Positions 34,496-42,420 of a DNA stretch of 64,000 nucleotides are shown piece by piece; within the stretch, counting starts at the first letter, position 1; each line of letters starts with the position of its first letter. The DNA lies in assembly GCF_022829405.1 (NCBI RefSeq), contig NZ_JAKSXW010000038.1:43459-107458 (forward strand), written 5' to 3'. A program made the translations under genes and the position numbers. Below the pieces are notes generated by a model. That model did no database searches. It was not told the DNA's origin and saw only the letters and a list, made by a program, of their open reading frames with translations. Origin of the DNA: Methylobacterium sp. J-076 (GTDB lineage: Bacteria > Pseudomonadota > Alphaproteobacteria > Rhizobiales > Beijerinckiaceae).

Positions 34496-34939
34496 TCAGC
34501 GCGCCTCGCCCTTCAGGATGGTCGAGAGCTGCCACTTCCGGTCGCCGATGGAGTGGGCATCGGAGACGCGCCAACCGCCATCCTCGCGCACGAGGTCGTA
34601 GACGATGGCCTTGCCACCGTCGCCGCCCTTGCGCTGCACCGTGACCTTCGCCTGGTCCTTGCCCTCCGTGGCCTCCTTGAAGGTCAGCGCCTTCACGGTG
34701 TCGGGCTTCAGGGGCTCGCCGTTGAGGCGGTAGTCGAAATCGAGGTTGCCGGTGGCGCCGTTGGCCTGCTTCGCATCCGCGTCGAACAGGGTCTGGAGGC
34801 GCTTCGTGTAGACCGCGGAATGATCCGGGTGCGGCTCGGCGTAGAGCTTCTTCACCACGGCCTCCGGGCCGGGCTCTGCGGCGAGCGCGGGGGCGAGGCC
34901 GAGCACCAGGAAGCCGAGGGCGAAGGCGGTCTGTTTCAT
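34496..34939 (-). CDS. Exported DUF3828-like protein between glyQ and glyS
   Basis: The 147-residue product has a clear Sec signal peptide ([20 protein letters not shown], cleavage near residue 21), then [17 protein letters not shown]. The rest (tyrosine- and aspartate-containing [30 protein letters not shown]) resembles small periplasmic DUF3828-like proteins of unknown role. ATG 34939 is chosen for the signal peptide; the frame is open to 35011. It sits between glyQ and glyS with gaps of ~300 and 49 bases, an unusual separation of the two synthetase subunits. No functional link to translation is visible. Confidence 0.75.
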   Translation of the reverse strand: MKQTAFALGFLVLGLAPALAAEPGPEAVVKKLYAEPHPDHSAVYTKRLQTLFDADAKQANGATGNLDFDYRLNGEPLKPDTVKALTFKEATEGKDQAKVTVQRKGGDGGKAIVYDLVREDGGWRVSDAHSIGDRKWQLSTILKGEAR

Positions 34940-35088
34940 GATGCGATTCCCGCGTCTGCGGACGCGCTGGGAGCGCGCCGGTTGGCGGGGCTGCAACGCA
35001 CGAGGGCGCAAGGGGCTCCCCGAGGGGCGCTCGCCCCTACTCCATCACCTCATCCAGAGGTGCCGGCGCGAAGTGGCCGCCTCGAAGA

Positions 35089-35195
35089 CCTCATCCTGAG
35101 TGCGGTGGAAGCCGCCTCGAAGGAGGGCTCCAGGGATCGCGCGCTGTCTGGAGGGCTCCTTCGAGGCCCGCTGCCGCGGGCACCTCGGGATGAGG
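35089..35195. repeat. Palindromic intergenic element, family A copy 3
   Basis: This copy has the CCTCATCCTGAG(G)TGC left end (one base deleted) at 35089 and a right end with one substitution ending at 35195, plus the inner GGAGGGCTCC arms. A further isolated left end, CCTCATCCAGAGGTGC, lies at 35048-35063, apparently a remnant of another copy. It lies in the 296-base gap between the DUF3828-like gene and glyQ. Confidence 0.8.
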
Positions 35196-35199
35196 AGGT

Positions 35200-35218
35200 G
35201 GGTCGGACGAACCCGACC
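35200..35218 (-). terminator. Stem-loop after glyQ
   Basis: GGGTCGG and CCCGACC form a perfect 7-bp stem with a 5-base loop, 17 bases beyond the glyQ stop. There is no T-tract, and transcription to the downstream exported-protein gene and glyS may continue past it. Confidence 0.35.
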
Positions 35219-35235
35219 GTGCGGGCGGGATCCGC

Positions 35236-36156
35236 TCAGGCCCCCCCGGCCGCCGTCTTCAGCCAGGCCGCACCGCAGGCCTTGGCGAGTTCGCGCACCC
35301 GCAGGATGTAGCTCTGGCGCTCGGTGACCGAGATGACGCCGCGCGCGTCGAGCAGGTTGAAGACGTGGCTCGCCTTGATGCACTGGTCGTAGGCCGGCTG
35401 CACCATCCGGTGGCGCTCGCCCTCGGCGGGGGCGCCGGCATCGAGGTAGGTCCGGCAGGCCGCCTCCGCGTCGGTGAACTGGCGGAACAGCATGCCCGTC
35501 TCCGCCGCCTCGAAGTTGTGGCGGGAGTACTCCTGCTCGGCCTGGAGGAAGACGTCGCCGTAGGTGACGCGGTCCTCGCCCTCGGCGCTGTTGAAGTCGA
35601 GGTCGTAGACGTTCTCGACGCCCTGCACGTACATGGCGAGCCGTTCGAGGCCGTAGGTCAACTCGCCGGCCACGGGGGCGCATTCGATGCCCGCCACCTG
35701 CTGGAAGTAGGTGAACTGGCTCACCTCCATCCCGTCGCACCAGCACTCCCAGCCGAGCCCCCAGGCGCCCAGCGTCGGGCTCTCCCAGTCGTCCTCCACG
35801 AAGCGGATGTCGTGCAGGGCGAGGTCGACGCCGATCGCCGCGAGCGAGGCGAGGTAGAGCTCCTGCAGGTTCGGCGGGTTCGGCTTCAGGATCACCTGGA
35901 ACTGGTAATAGTGCTGCAGCCGGTTGGGGTTCTCGCCGTAGCGCCCGTCCTTGGGCCGGCGGGAGGGCTGCACGTAGGCGGCCTTCCACGGCTTCGGCCC
36001 CAGTGCCCGCAGGGTCGTGGCCGGGTGGAAGGTCCCCGCGCCGACCTCCATGTCGTAGGGCTGGAGGATGACGCAGCCCTTGGCCGCCCAGTACTCCTGC
36101 AGCGCCAGGATCAGCCCCTGGAAGGACTTTTTGGGGGTGGGGGCGGCGCTCGGCAT
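35236..36156 (-). CDS. glyQ: Glycine--tRNA ligase alpha subunit
   Basis: GlyQ is the catalytic class II subunit of bacterial glycyl-tRNA synthetase. The 306-residue protein has the diagnostic [29 protein letters not shown] region (seen as [20 protein letters not shown]), the [23 protein letters not shown] motif area, and [19 protein letters not shown]. The start ATG 36156 precedes the short leader [16 protein letters not shown]. It heads the glyQ - exported protein - glyS run and is divergent from a small exported-protein gene across 329 bases. Confidence 0.96.
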   Translation of the reverse strand: MPSAAPTPKKSFQGLILALQEYWAAKGCVILQPYDMEVGAGTFHPATTLRALGPKPWKAAYVQPSRRPKDGRYGENPNRLQHYYQFQVILKPNPPNLQELYLASLAAIGVDLALHDIRFVEDDWESPTLGAWGLGWECWCDGMEVSQFTYFQQVAGIECAPVAGELTYGLERLAMYVQGVENVYDLDFNSAEGEDRVTYGDVFLQAEQEYSRHNFEAAETGMLFRQFTDAEAACRTYLDAGAPAEGERHRMVQPAYDQCIKASHVFNLLDARGVISVTERQSYILRVRELAKACGAAWLKTAAGGA

Positions 36157-36485
36157 GATCGGTCGGTGCTTTCGGATTCGGCCGGGGGTCTAGGAGAGCG
36201 GCGCGGCCGGCGCAAGGCGCCCCGCGGTGATCGCCCGCCCGCCCCGCGGCGACCGCCCGTCCCCGGATCCAAGGATCAAGGCGGCGCCGGCAAGCCTTCG
36301 TTCGCGCATGTGCAGTAAGTCTTTTGCCGGAACGCCGGCCCGGAACCTTCGTCGCCGGAACGTTGCTTGCGGGAGGCTGAAAAGTCGGCACCGGGCGCCG
36401 GAACCGCGACCCTACGGCCAAGTTGTATGGGCAACCAGGGGATTTCCGGCGCCCTCGTGCTGCCGAATGTTTCGGACCACCGACG
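36157..36485. other. Divergent region between glyQ and a small exported-protein gene
   Basis: This 329-base gap contains no gene. It holds a cluster of GGAAC motifs at 36329, 36342, 36357 and 36400, typical -35 elements of alphaproteobacterial EcfG sigma factors. Only the last has a well-spaced -10. The side near glyQ is extremely GC-rich with no clear promoter. Confidence 0.5.
36400..36424 (+). promoter_or_regulatory. Candidate EcfG (general stress) promoter
   Basis: GGAAC at 36400-36404 is followed after 17 bases by GTT at 36422-36424, fitting the EcfG pattern GGAAC-N16/17-(C)GTT used by the PhyR/EcfG general stress response in Methylobacterium. The start codon of the small exported protein is 62 bases downstream. 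Confidence 0.4.
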
Positions 36486-36746
36486 ATGAACCAGTCTTTC
36501 GCCCGCCGTCACCTGACCCTCGTCGCCACCCTCGCCCTGTCGGCGATGGCCGCCACCCCCGTCGTGATGGGCGCGAGCCGGGCGCTCGCCACCTCCGACG
36601 ACCCTGTGGCCACCGCGACCCTGCGGGTCGATCCCGTCGAGGTCAGCGCCATCGCCCCGGCCCCGGCGGCCAAGCCGGATTGCCTGCGCAAGGTGCGGAT
36701 CGTCTACGGCAGCTACGGCACGCCCGAGGGTTGCGCCGCCCACTGA
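36486..36746 (+). CDS. Small exported protein, unknown function
   Basis: The 86-residue product has a signal peptide (HLTLVATLALSAMAATPVVM, likely cleavage after about residue 35 at ALA) and a short mature part with proline/alanine-rich PVEVSAIAPAPAAKP followed by CLRKVRIVYGSYGTPEGC, two cysteines that could form a disulfide. I do not recognise a family. ATG 36486 is chosen because it starts the signal peptide; the frame is open upstream to 36423. A candidate general-stress promoter precedes it, so a stress-related envelope role is possible but unproven. Confidence 0.7.
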   Translation: MNQSFARRHLTLVATLALSAMAATPVVMGASRALATSDDPVATATLRVDPVEVSAIAPAPAAKPDCLRKVRIVYGSYGTPEGCAAH

Positions 36747-36763
36747 GGGTGGCTTCGGCCGCG

Positions 36764-38368
36764 TCAGCCGTGGCCGGCATGGTCGCCGGCAAACCGCCTG
36801 AGATGGAGCTCCTCGAGGTCGAGTTCGGCCTCGATGATCCGCAAAACCGAGCCGTGGATCCGGCCCTCCCGGTGCAGGGCGACGAGGGCCGCCCGCCCGG
36901 CCTTCACCGCAGCCAGCGCCGCCTCGACATGGGCCTCGCGCTCCGCCTCGGCCGCCAGGCGCTCGTCGCGCAGGCGTGACATCGCCCACACCCGCCGCCG
37001 GTACTGGTCCACGAGGTGGGGATGCCGGGGTGCCCCGGTCTCGGGAAGCTGGAGCTCCTCCAGGACCGCCAATCCGGCCTCGTTCACCGCCACCCGGGCC
37101 ATGGACGCGTCGAGATGCCCGTCCGGCAGGGTTCCGCTGGAATCGAGGCGCAGGTGGCGGATCAGCGGGCCCAGGGTGGTGCCCTGCACCAGCACCGTGA
37201 ACAGGATCACCGCGAAGGCGGCGATCAGGATCGGGTCGCGGCCGGGGAAGCCGAGGGGCAGGGCCAGGGCCGCCGCCAGGGTGACGACGCCGCGCATCCC
37301 CGCCCAGCCGACCACCAGGGGGATCGCCGGACGCAGGGGCGGCGGGGCCCCCGGCCGGCGCCACGGCATCAGCAGAGGCAGGTAGACCGCGGGGAACACC
37401 CAGGCGAGGCGGGCCGCCACGCAGGCCACCGTCGCCGCCAGGGCGAGCGGCAGGCCGGACGCGAGGGCATCCGCGCTGCCGCCCATGCGGGTGAGCACGC
37501 CGCGCAGGGCCAGCCCGATCAGCACGAAGACCAGCGCCTCCAGGATGAACACCACGAAGCCCCAGACGGCGAGGGCGCGGGTCCGGGTGCGGGCGTCGAA
37601 GGTCTCGTGCTCGCGCGCCCCCAGCATCAGCCCGCAGGCCACCACCGCCAGCACCCCCGAGGCGTGGATCTCCTCGGCGGCGAGGTAGGCGAGGTAGGCG
37701 ACGAGGAAGGTGACCACCGTCGTCGCCTCGGCATCCCGCAGTCGCGCGATCCCCCGGTTGGCGGCGAAGCCGAGGACGATCCCGACCGCGACGCCCGCCG
37801 CGGCGAGCCACGCGAAGCTGCCGAGCGCCGCCCAGGCGTCGAAGGCGCCGGTCAGGGCCGCGGCCACGGCGAACCGGTAGAGCACGAGGCCGGAGGCGTC
37901 GTTGACGAGGCTCTCGCCCTCCAGCACCGTCACGGTCTTGCGGGGGAGGGTGACCCTGGCCAGCACCGCCTTGGCCGAGACGGCGTCCGGGGGCGAGACG
38001 ATGGCCCCGAGCGCGAAGCACGCGGCCCAGGGCAGGCCCGGCGCGACCCAGTGGGCGATCAGCCCGACCACCAGGGTGGTGAACAGCACCGCCCCGAGGG
38101 ACAGGGACAGGATCGGGCCGAGGGAGGCGCGGAAGTCGCGCCAGACGGTGAAGTAGGCCGATTCGAGCAGGAGCGGCGGCAGGAACAGGACCATGATCAG
38201 ATCCGGGTCGAGGTCGAAGGTGGGCAGGCCCGGCGCGAAGGCGAGCGCCATGCCGCCGATCACCAGGGCGGCGGCGGGCGGAAGGCCGAGGCGGGCGGCG
38301 GCGAGGGACAGGACCAGGGCCGCGGCCAGCAGCACCAGGACCAGTTCGAACAGCGCGACGGGCGTCAT
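36764..38368 (-). CDS. Sodium (cation)/proton antiporter, CPA1/NhaP type
   Basis: The 534-residue inner-membrane protein has about 12 hydrophobic segments spanning residues ~1-420. Family marks are GLPTFDLDPDLIMVLFLPPLLLESAY (seen as LIMVLFLPPLLLESA), ALGAIVSPPDAVSA, and the ion-binding ND of GESLVNDASGLVLYRFA. A second conserved block GWAGMRGVVTLAAALALP follows. The ~110-residue C-terminal tail is cytoplasmic, arginine- and glutamate-rich, and predicted to be helical. ATG 38368 begins the first membrane segment. It exchanges Na+ or K+ for protons; which ion cannot be told. It follows mmcB in the same direction across a family A repeat. Confidence 0.9.
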   Translation of the reverse strand: MTPVALFELVLVLLAAALVLSLAAARLGLPPAAALVIGGMALAFAPGLPTFDLDPDLIMVLFLPPLLLESAYFTVWRDFRASLGPILSLSLGAVLFTTLVVGLIAHWVAPGLPWAACFALGAIVSPPDAVSAKAVLARVTLPRKTVTVLEGESLVNDASGLVLYRFAVAAALTGAFDAWAALGSFAWLAAAGVAVGIVLGFAANRGIARLRDAEATTVVTFLVAYLAYLAAEEIHASGVLAVVACGLMLGAREHETFDARTRTRALAVWGFVVFILEALVFVLIGLALRGVLTRMGGSADALASGLPLALAATVACVAARLAWVFPAVYLPLLMPWRRPGAPPPLRPAIPLVVGWAGMRGVVTLAAALALPLGFPGRDPILIAAFAVILFTVLVQGTTLGPLIRHLRLDSSGTLPDGHLDASMARVAVNEAGLAVLEELQLPETGAPRHPHLVDQYRRRVWAMSRLRDERLAAEAEREAHVEAALAAVKAGRAALVALHREGRIHGSVLRIIEAELDLEELHLRRFAGDHAGHG

Positions 38369-38448
38369 GCCCCCGCTGTGGACGCGGCGGCGCTCCGGGG
38401 CAAGCCTCCCCGGTGTCCGGCCGGGAAGCCGGACCATCCCGTCCAGGA

Positions 38449-38557
38449 CCTCATCCTGAGGTGCGGCGCCAGCCGCTTTGAGGGAGGGCTCCAGGGATCG
38501 CAGCGCCTTCTGGAGCCCTCCGTCGAGGCCCGCTTCCGCGGGCACCTCAGGATGAGG
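38449..38557. repeat. 109-bp palindromic intergenic element, family A copy 4
   Basis: Perfect 16-bp terminal inverted repeats (CCTCATCCTGAGGTGC at 38449-38464 and complement at 38542-38557) are identical to those of copy 1 at 18216-18324. Inner arms GGAGGGCTCC and GGAGCCCTCC are present. It lies between mmcB and the antiporter gene. Confidence 0.85.
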
Positions 38558-38590
38558 GCGAGGGAAGGAGGCCTTCTCCCGGCCCGACTC

Positions 38591-39085
38591 TCAGAGCGCC
38601 CCTTCGCGGATCGCCCCCGGATCGGCCAGGGAGTGCAGCAGCCGGGCGGCGCTGTGGGCGAAGCGCAGGGTCACCGCCTTGCGCCGGGGGCCGCTCAGGG
38701 CGTGCTCGGGCGCCTCCCGCAGGATCGCCGCGCCGTAGGCGTCGGCGACGATCAGGCCGCATTCCTCGGGGATCAGATCCTCCGGCACGTCGTCGGGGAT
38801 GGCGAAGAAGAAGCGGTCGCAGAAGTCCCGGTAGTCGGGCCATTTCCGGTCGGCCCGGAAGTCGGCCACGCTCGACTTGATCTCCACGATGGTGAGCCGC
38901 CCCGCCCCACACAGGGCGATCACGTCCGCCCGCCGGCCGTTGACGAGGGAGAATTCCGGCAACGTCACGCAGCCCATCTCCGAGAACAGCCGCCGCACCC
39001 CGCGCTGGACGCGCAGGGCGGTGGGCGACTGGCGCCGGTCCGGGGGAAGGACGAGCGCGGGCGCGGGGAGGGCGGTGGAGGTCAT
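38591..39085 (-). CDS. mmcB: MmcB family DNA repair protein
   Basis: The 164-residue protein matches the MmcB family of alphaproteobacteria, a PD-(D/E)XK nuclease-like group associated with mitomycin C resistance. The nuclease-like core is seen in RRADVIALCGAGRLTIVEIKSSVADF, where D and the E-x-K of VEIKSS are the expected metal-site residues, followed by KWPDYRDFCDRFFFAIP. ATG 39085 is preferred; a TTG two codons upstream is possible. No LexA-type GTTC-N7-GTTC site was found upstream. It is followed by the antiporter gene and preceded by dedA in the same direction. Confidence 0.85.
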   Translation of the reverse strand: MTSTALPAPALVLPPDRRQSPTALRVQRGVRRLFSEMGCVTLPEFSLVNGRRADVIALCGAGRLTIVEIKSSVADFRADRKWPDYRDFCDRFFFAIPDDVPEDLIPEECGLIVADAYGAAILREAPEHALSGPRRKAVTLRFAHSAARLLHSLADPGAIREGAL

Positions 39086-39181
39086 GGGCAAACGGTGCGC
39101 GAATCGGAGTCTGTGCCGAATCGGAACATCCTGCCGGCATCGGCCGGCGCCGTCACCTGCGGCGCGGCACCACGCGGCGAC

Positions 39182-39703
39182 TCACCGGTCGAACCACGCC
39201 AGCAGCCCCGCACCGGGGGCGAGGAGCACGAAGGCCCAGACCGCCGCCGAGGCGACGTTGGCGAGCTGGAACGGCAGCCGGGCGAGGCCGAGCACCCCGG
39301 CGAGCAGGGGCACCAGCGCCCGCGCCGGGCCGAAGAACCGCCCCAGCGCCACCGCCGCCACGCCCCAGCGGCCGATGAAGCCCTCGGCCTTCTGCGTCAT
39401 CTCCGGGTAGCGGCTCAGGGGCCACTTCGTCTTGGCCCCCGGCCCGAGCCAGCGCCCGAACTCGTAGGACACCCAATCCCCCGCCGCCGCCCCGACGGCC
39501 GCGCCGATCACCACCGGCCAGAAATCGAGCCCCGCCCCGCCGATCAGCGCCCCCACCGCCAGGAGGATCACCGTCGCCGGCACGAACAGCGACAGCACCG
39601 CGATCGATTCGCAGAAGGCGAGCCCCGCGGCGATCACCGGAGTCCAGGCCTTGTGGGCCTCCACGAAGGTGAGCGTGGCGGTCTTGAGGGCTTCGATGTC
39701 CAT
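39182..39703 (-). CDS. DedA family membrane protein
   Basis: The 173-residue protein belongs to the DedA/SNARE-associated family, now linked to undecaprenyl-phosphate or phospholipid translocation. Conserved parts are FCESIAVLSLFVPATVILLAVGALIG with the acidic Glu, AAAGDWVSYEFGRWLG, and GRFFGPARALVPLLAG with its essential arginines. About four to five hydrophobic segments are evident. ATG 39703 fits the family start; an AGGAGA lies 12-17 bases upstream on the minus strand. It is divergent from pdxY across 121 bases. Confidence 0.9.
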   Translation of the reverse strand: MDIEALKTATLTFVEAHKAWTPVIAAGLAFCESIAVLSLFVPATVILLAVGALIGGAGLDFWPVVIGAAVGAAAGDWVSYEFGRWLGPGAKTKWPLSRYPEMTQKAEGFIGRWGVAAVALGRFFGPARALVPLLAGVLGLARLPFQLANVASAAVWAFVLLAPGAGLLAWFDR

Positions 39704-39824
39704 CGCGGTCGGAACGATCTCCTGTGGGGCCGGTCCCATCTGATGCCGACATGGCACCCCGGCAAGTGCAGGGATGCGGCCGGCCGCGGAACGGGCTAAC
39801 CACGCGGGGGCAGGAGCCAAGCCC

Positions 39825-40673
39825 GTGAACGTCCTCTCCATCCAGTCCCACGTCGCCTACGGTCATGTCGGCAACGCCTCGGCGGTGTTCCCGATGCAGC
39901 GGCTCGGGGTCGAGGTGTGGCCGGTCCATACGGTGCAGTTCTCCAACCACACCGGCTACGGCGCGTGGCGGGGCGAGGTCTTCGCCGCGCAGACGATCCG
40001 CGACGTGGTGCGGGGCGTCGGGGAGCGCGGGGCGCTCGCCCGGTGCGATGCCGTGCTCTCCGGCTACATGGGCTCGGCCGAGATCGGCGAGGCGATCCTG
40101 GAGGCCGTCGCCGCCGTGCGGGCCGAGAACCGGGACGCGCTCTATTGCTGCGATCCGGTGATCGGCGACACGGAGGAGGGCGTCTACGTCCGCCCCGGCA
40201 TCACCGAGTTCATGCGCGAGCGGGCGGTGCCGGCCGCCGACATCCTCACCCCGAACCAGTTCGAGCTGAACCTCCTCACCGGCCTGCCGAGCACGACGCT
40301 GGCGCAGGCGCGGGCTGCCATCGCCGCCCTGCAGGCGCGAGGCCCCCGCGTGGTGCTCGTCACCTCCGCGGCCACCACCGAGACGCCCCCCGACCGCCTC
40401 GACCTCCTGGCGGGGGAGGGCGGGCAGCTGTTCCGGGTGCGGACCCCGCGCCTCGCCCTCGCGGTCAACGGCGCGGGCGATTGCATCGCCGCCCTGTTCC
40501 TCGTCCACTACGCGCGGGAGCGCTCCGCCGCCGTGGCGCTCGAACGGGCGGCGGCCTCGGTCTACGGTCTCCTGAAGCGCACCGCCGAGGCCGGCTCGCG
40601 GGAGATCCTCACCGTCGCGGCGCAGGACGAGTTCGTCGCGCCCTCGGAGGTCTTCCCCGCCGAGGCGGTGTGA
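39825..40673 (+). CDS. pdxY: Pyridoxal kinase
   Basis: PdxY phosphorylates pyridoxal (and related vitamers) in the B6 salvage route. The 282-residue ribokinase-family protein opens with VLSIQSHVAYGHVGNASAVF, includes VQFSNHTGYGAWRG and the nucleotide-binding DILTPNQFELNLLTG, and has the catalytic anion hole at NGAGDCIAALFL, where the usual GTGD is GAGD. A GTG at 39825 is the start, supported by AGGAG eight bases upstream and by the family N-terminus. It leads a plus-strand run with the PhzF and Nudix genes. PLP made here would serve, among others, GlgP. Confidence 0.93.
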   Translation: MNVLSIQSHVAYGHVGNASAVFPMQRLGVEVWPVHTVQFSNHTGYGAWRGEVFAAQTIRDVVRGVGERGALARCDAVLSGYMGSAEIGEAILEAVAAVRAENRDALYCCDPVIGDTEEGVYVRPGITEFMRERAVPAADILTPNQFELNLLTGLPSTTLAQARAAIAALQARGPRVVLVTSAATTETPPDRLDLLAGEGGQLFRVRTPRLALAVNGAGDCIAALFLVHYARERSAAVALERAAASVYGLLKRTAEAGSREILTVAAQDEFVAPSEVFPAEAV

Positions 40674-40709
40674 GCGTCCCCAGGCCCCTATGACGCGAGG
40701 TCCGCCCCG

Positions 40710-41597
40710 ATGAACCGACGCCGCTTCGTCACCCTCGACGTGTTCACCGGGCGCCGGCTCGCGGGCAACCCGCTGGCGGTGGTGCTCGATGCGCAGGGCC
40801 TCGACGCCGCCGCGATGCAGGCCGTCGCCGGGGAGTTCAACCTGTCCGAGACGGTGTTCGTGCTGCCGCCCGCCGAGCCCCGGCACCGGGCACGCCTGCG
40901 CATCTTCACCCCCGGCCGGGAGCTGCCCTTCGCCGGGCACCCCACGGTGGGGGCGGCGGTGCTCCTCGCCCTGCAGGATCCCACGGGGGGCGATGCCCGC
41001 GCCTTCGGCCTGGAGGAGGAGATCGGGACCGTCCCCTGCGTGGTCGAGACCCTGGCCGACGGCAGCGGCGGCCGGGCGCGGTTCCGGCTGCCGCTCCTGC
41101 CGGAGTATCTCGGCCCCGGCCCGGAGCCGGAGGCGCTGGCCGCCCTCGTCGGCCTCCAGCCCGGCGACATCGCCACCGGCCGCCACCGGCCGAGCCGCCA
41201 CGGCGTCGGCCCCCGGTTCACCTGCGTGCCCGTCGCCTCCGTGGCGGCCCTCGACGCCGCCCGCCCCGCCCAGGCGCCCGCCCCCGAGGACGGCCTCTAC
41301 CTGTACACGCCCGACCCGGAGGGCCCCCCCGGGGGCTGGCGGGTGCGGATGTTCGCCCCGAATTTCGGCGTCCCGGAGGATCCCGCCACGGGCGCCGCGG
41401 CCTCCGCCTTCGCCGGGGTGCTGATGCAGTTCGAGACCCTGGGGGAGGGCACCCACGACGTGGCGATCCGCCAGGGCCAGGCCATGGGCCGCCCGAGCGA
41501 GATCGCCCTCCAGCTCACGGTCGAATCCGGCGCCCTGCGCGCGGTGGAGATCGGCGGCGCGGCGGTGATCGTCTCGGAAGGGACGCTGCATGTCTGA
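40710..41597 (+). CDS. PhzF family isomerase-like protein
   Basis: The 295-residue protein belongs to the PhzF/YddE family of diaminopimelate-epimerase-fold enzymes. The N-terminal VTLDVFTGRRLAGNPLAVV and the catalytic glutamate E47 in FNLSETVFVL are present, as are RIFTPGRELPFAGHPTVGAA and the second-lobe FGVPEDPATGAAASAF. Phenazine genes are absent, so the substrate is unknown; the name reflects the fold, not phenazine synthesis. It starts 36 bases after pdxY and overlaps the next gene by eight bases. Confidence 0.9.
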   Translation: MNRRRFVTLDVFTGRRLAGNPLAVVLDAQGLDAAAMQAVAGEFNLSETVFVLPPAEPRHRARLRIFTPGRELPFAGHPTVGAAVLLALQDPTGGDARAFGLEEEIGTVPCVVETLADGSGGRARFRLPLLPEYLGPGPEPEALAALVGLQPGDIATGRHRPSRHGVGPRFTCVPVASVAALDAARPAQAPAPEDGLYLYTPDPEGPPGGWRVRMFAPNFGVPEDPATGAAASAFAGVLMQFETLGEGTHDVAIRQGQAMGRPSEIALQLTVESGALRAVEIGGAAVIVSEGTLHV

Positions 41598-42300
41598 GGC
41601 GTTCCGGACGACGCGCCTCAGGGGGATCGAGGCCCGCCTCGTGCCCTACGCATGGCCCTGGGCGCGGGACAACGCGCGGGCCATCGCCGCCCATTGGGAG
41701 CGGCGCCACGCCGCCCGGCCCGCGATGTTCGACGGGGTCGTCCTCCTGTCCTGCGCCTGCGCCGTCACGGACGGGATCGGCCGGATCGACCTGTTCGAGG
41801 CGCGCTTCTCGCAGCTCATCGCCTACCGCGAAGGCGGGCGGTTCGACGGGCGGGTCGCCAACGCCTTCGCGGCCATCGTGCCCTGGAGCGCGGACGGCGC
41901 GGTGCTCGTGGGCGAGATGGGCGCCCACACCGCCAATGCCGGCCAGCTCTACTTCCCCTGCGGCACCCCCGACCGGGACGACCTGCGCGGCGCGGCGGTC
42001 GACCTCACCGGCAGCGCGGAACGGGAATTCACCGAGGAGACCGGCCTGCGCCTGCCGGAGGGGGCGGCGGAGGACTGGACCCTCCTGGCGGGGGAGGGGC
42101 AGCTCGCCTTCCTGCGCCCGGTGCGCTTCCCCGAGACGGCCGACGCCCTCCTGGCCCGGGCCGAGGCGCATCGGCGGGCCGAGGCGGAGCCCGAGCTGGC
42201 GGGCCTGCGCCTCCTGAGGCAGCCCGCCGACCTCGACCCGGTGCGGCTGGCGGGCTTCGCGCGGGCCTATCTAACGCAGACCCTGGTGGATATCCCGTAG
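41590..42300 (+). CDS. Nudix hydrolase family protein
   Basis: The 236-residue protein carries a Nudix box (REFTEETGL, matching REUXEEXGU) about two thirds along, preceded by LYFPCGTPDRDDLRG with the conserved glycine; the family hydrolyses nucleoside diphosphates linked to another moiety. The N-terminal ~120 residues are an additional domain with WPWARDNARAIAAHWERR, similar to Nudix proteins of other alphaproteobacteria. Start ATG 41590 lies inside the end of the PhzF gene, so the two are translationally coupled. Substrate is unknown. Confidence 0.82.
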   Translation: MSEAFRTTRLRGIEARLVPYAWPWARDNARAIAAHWERRHAARPAMFDGVVLLSCACAVTDGIGRIDLFEARFSQLIAYREGGRFDGRVANAFAAIVPWSADGAVLVGEMGAHTANAGQLYFPCGTPDRDDLRGAAVDLTGSAEREFTEETGLRLPEGAAEDWTLLAGEGQLAFLRPVRFPETADALLARAEAHRRAEAEPELAGLRLLRQPADLDPVRLAGFARAYLTQTLVDIP

Positions 42301-42420
42301 CCGCGGACAGTCCGGCGGGCCCGTCCCAAATTTTCGCGGCGGTGCGGGAGCTTCGCCGTGCCCGGGACGTTCCCGGAATGCCCCTGCCGCGGCGCCGGCA
42401 GGCGGAGCACCGGAGACCCC

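Noticed and set aside
36342..36364. GGAAC-N14-CGTT as an EcfG promoter
   Set aside because: The spacing is two to three bases shorter than the normal N16-17; the downstream GGAAC at 36400 fits better.
38591..39150. LexA-type site upstream of mmcB
   Set aside because: Only a single GTTC was found, without the second GTTC at N7 required by the alphaproteobacterial box.
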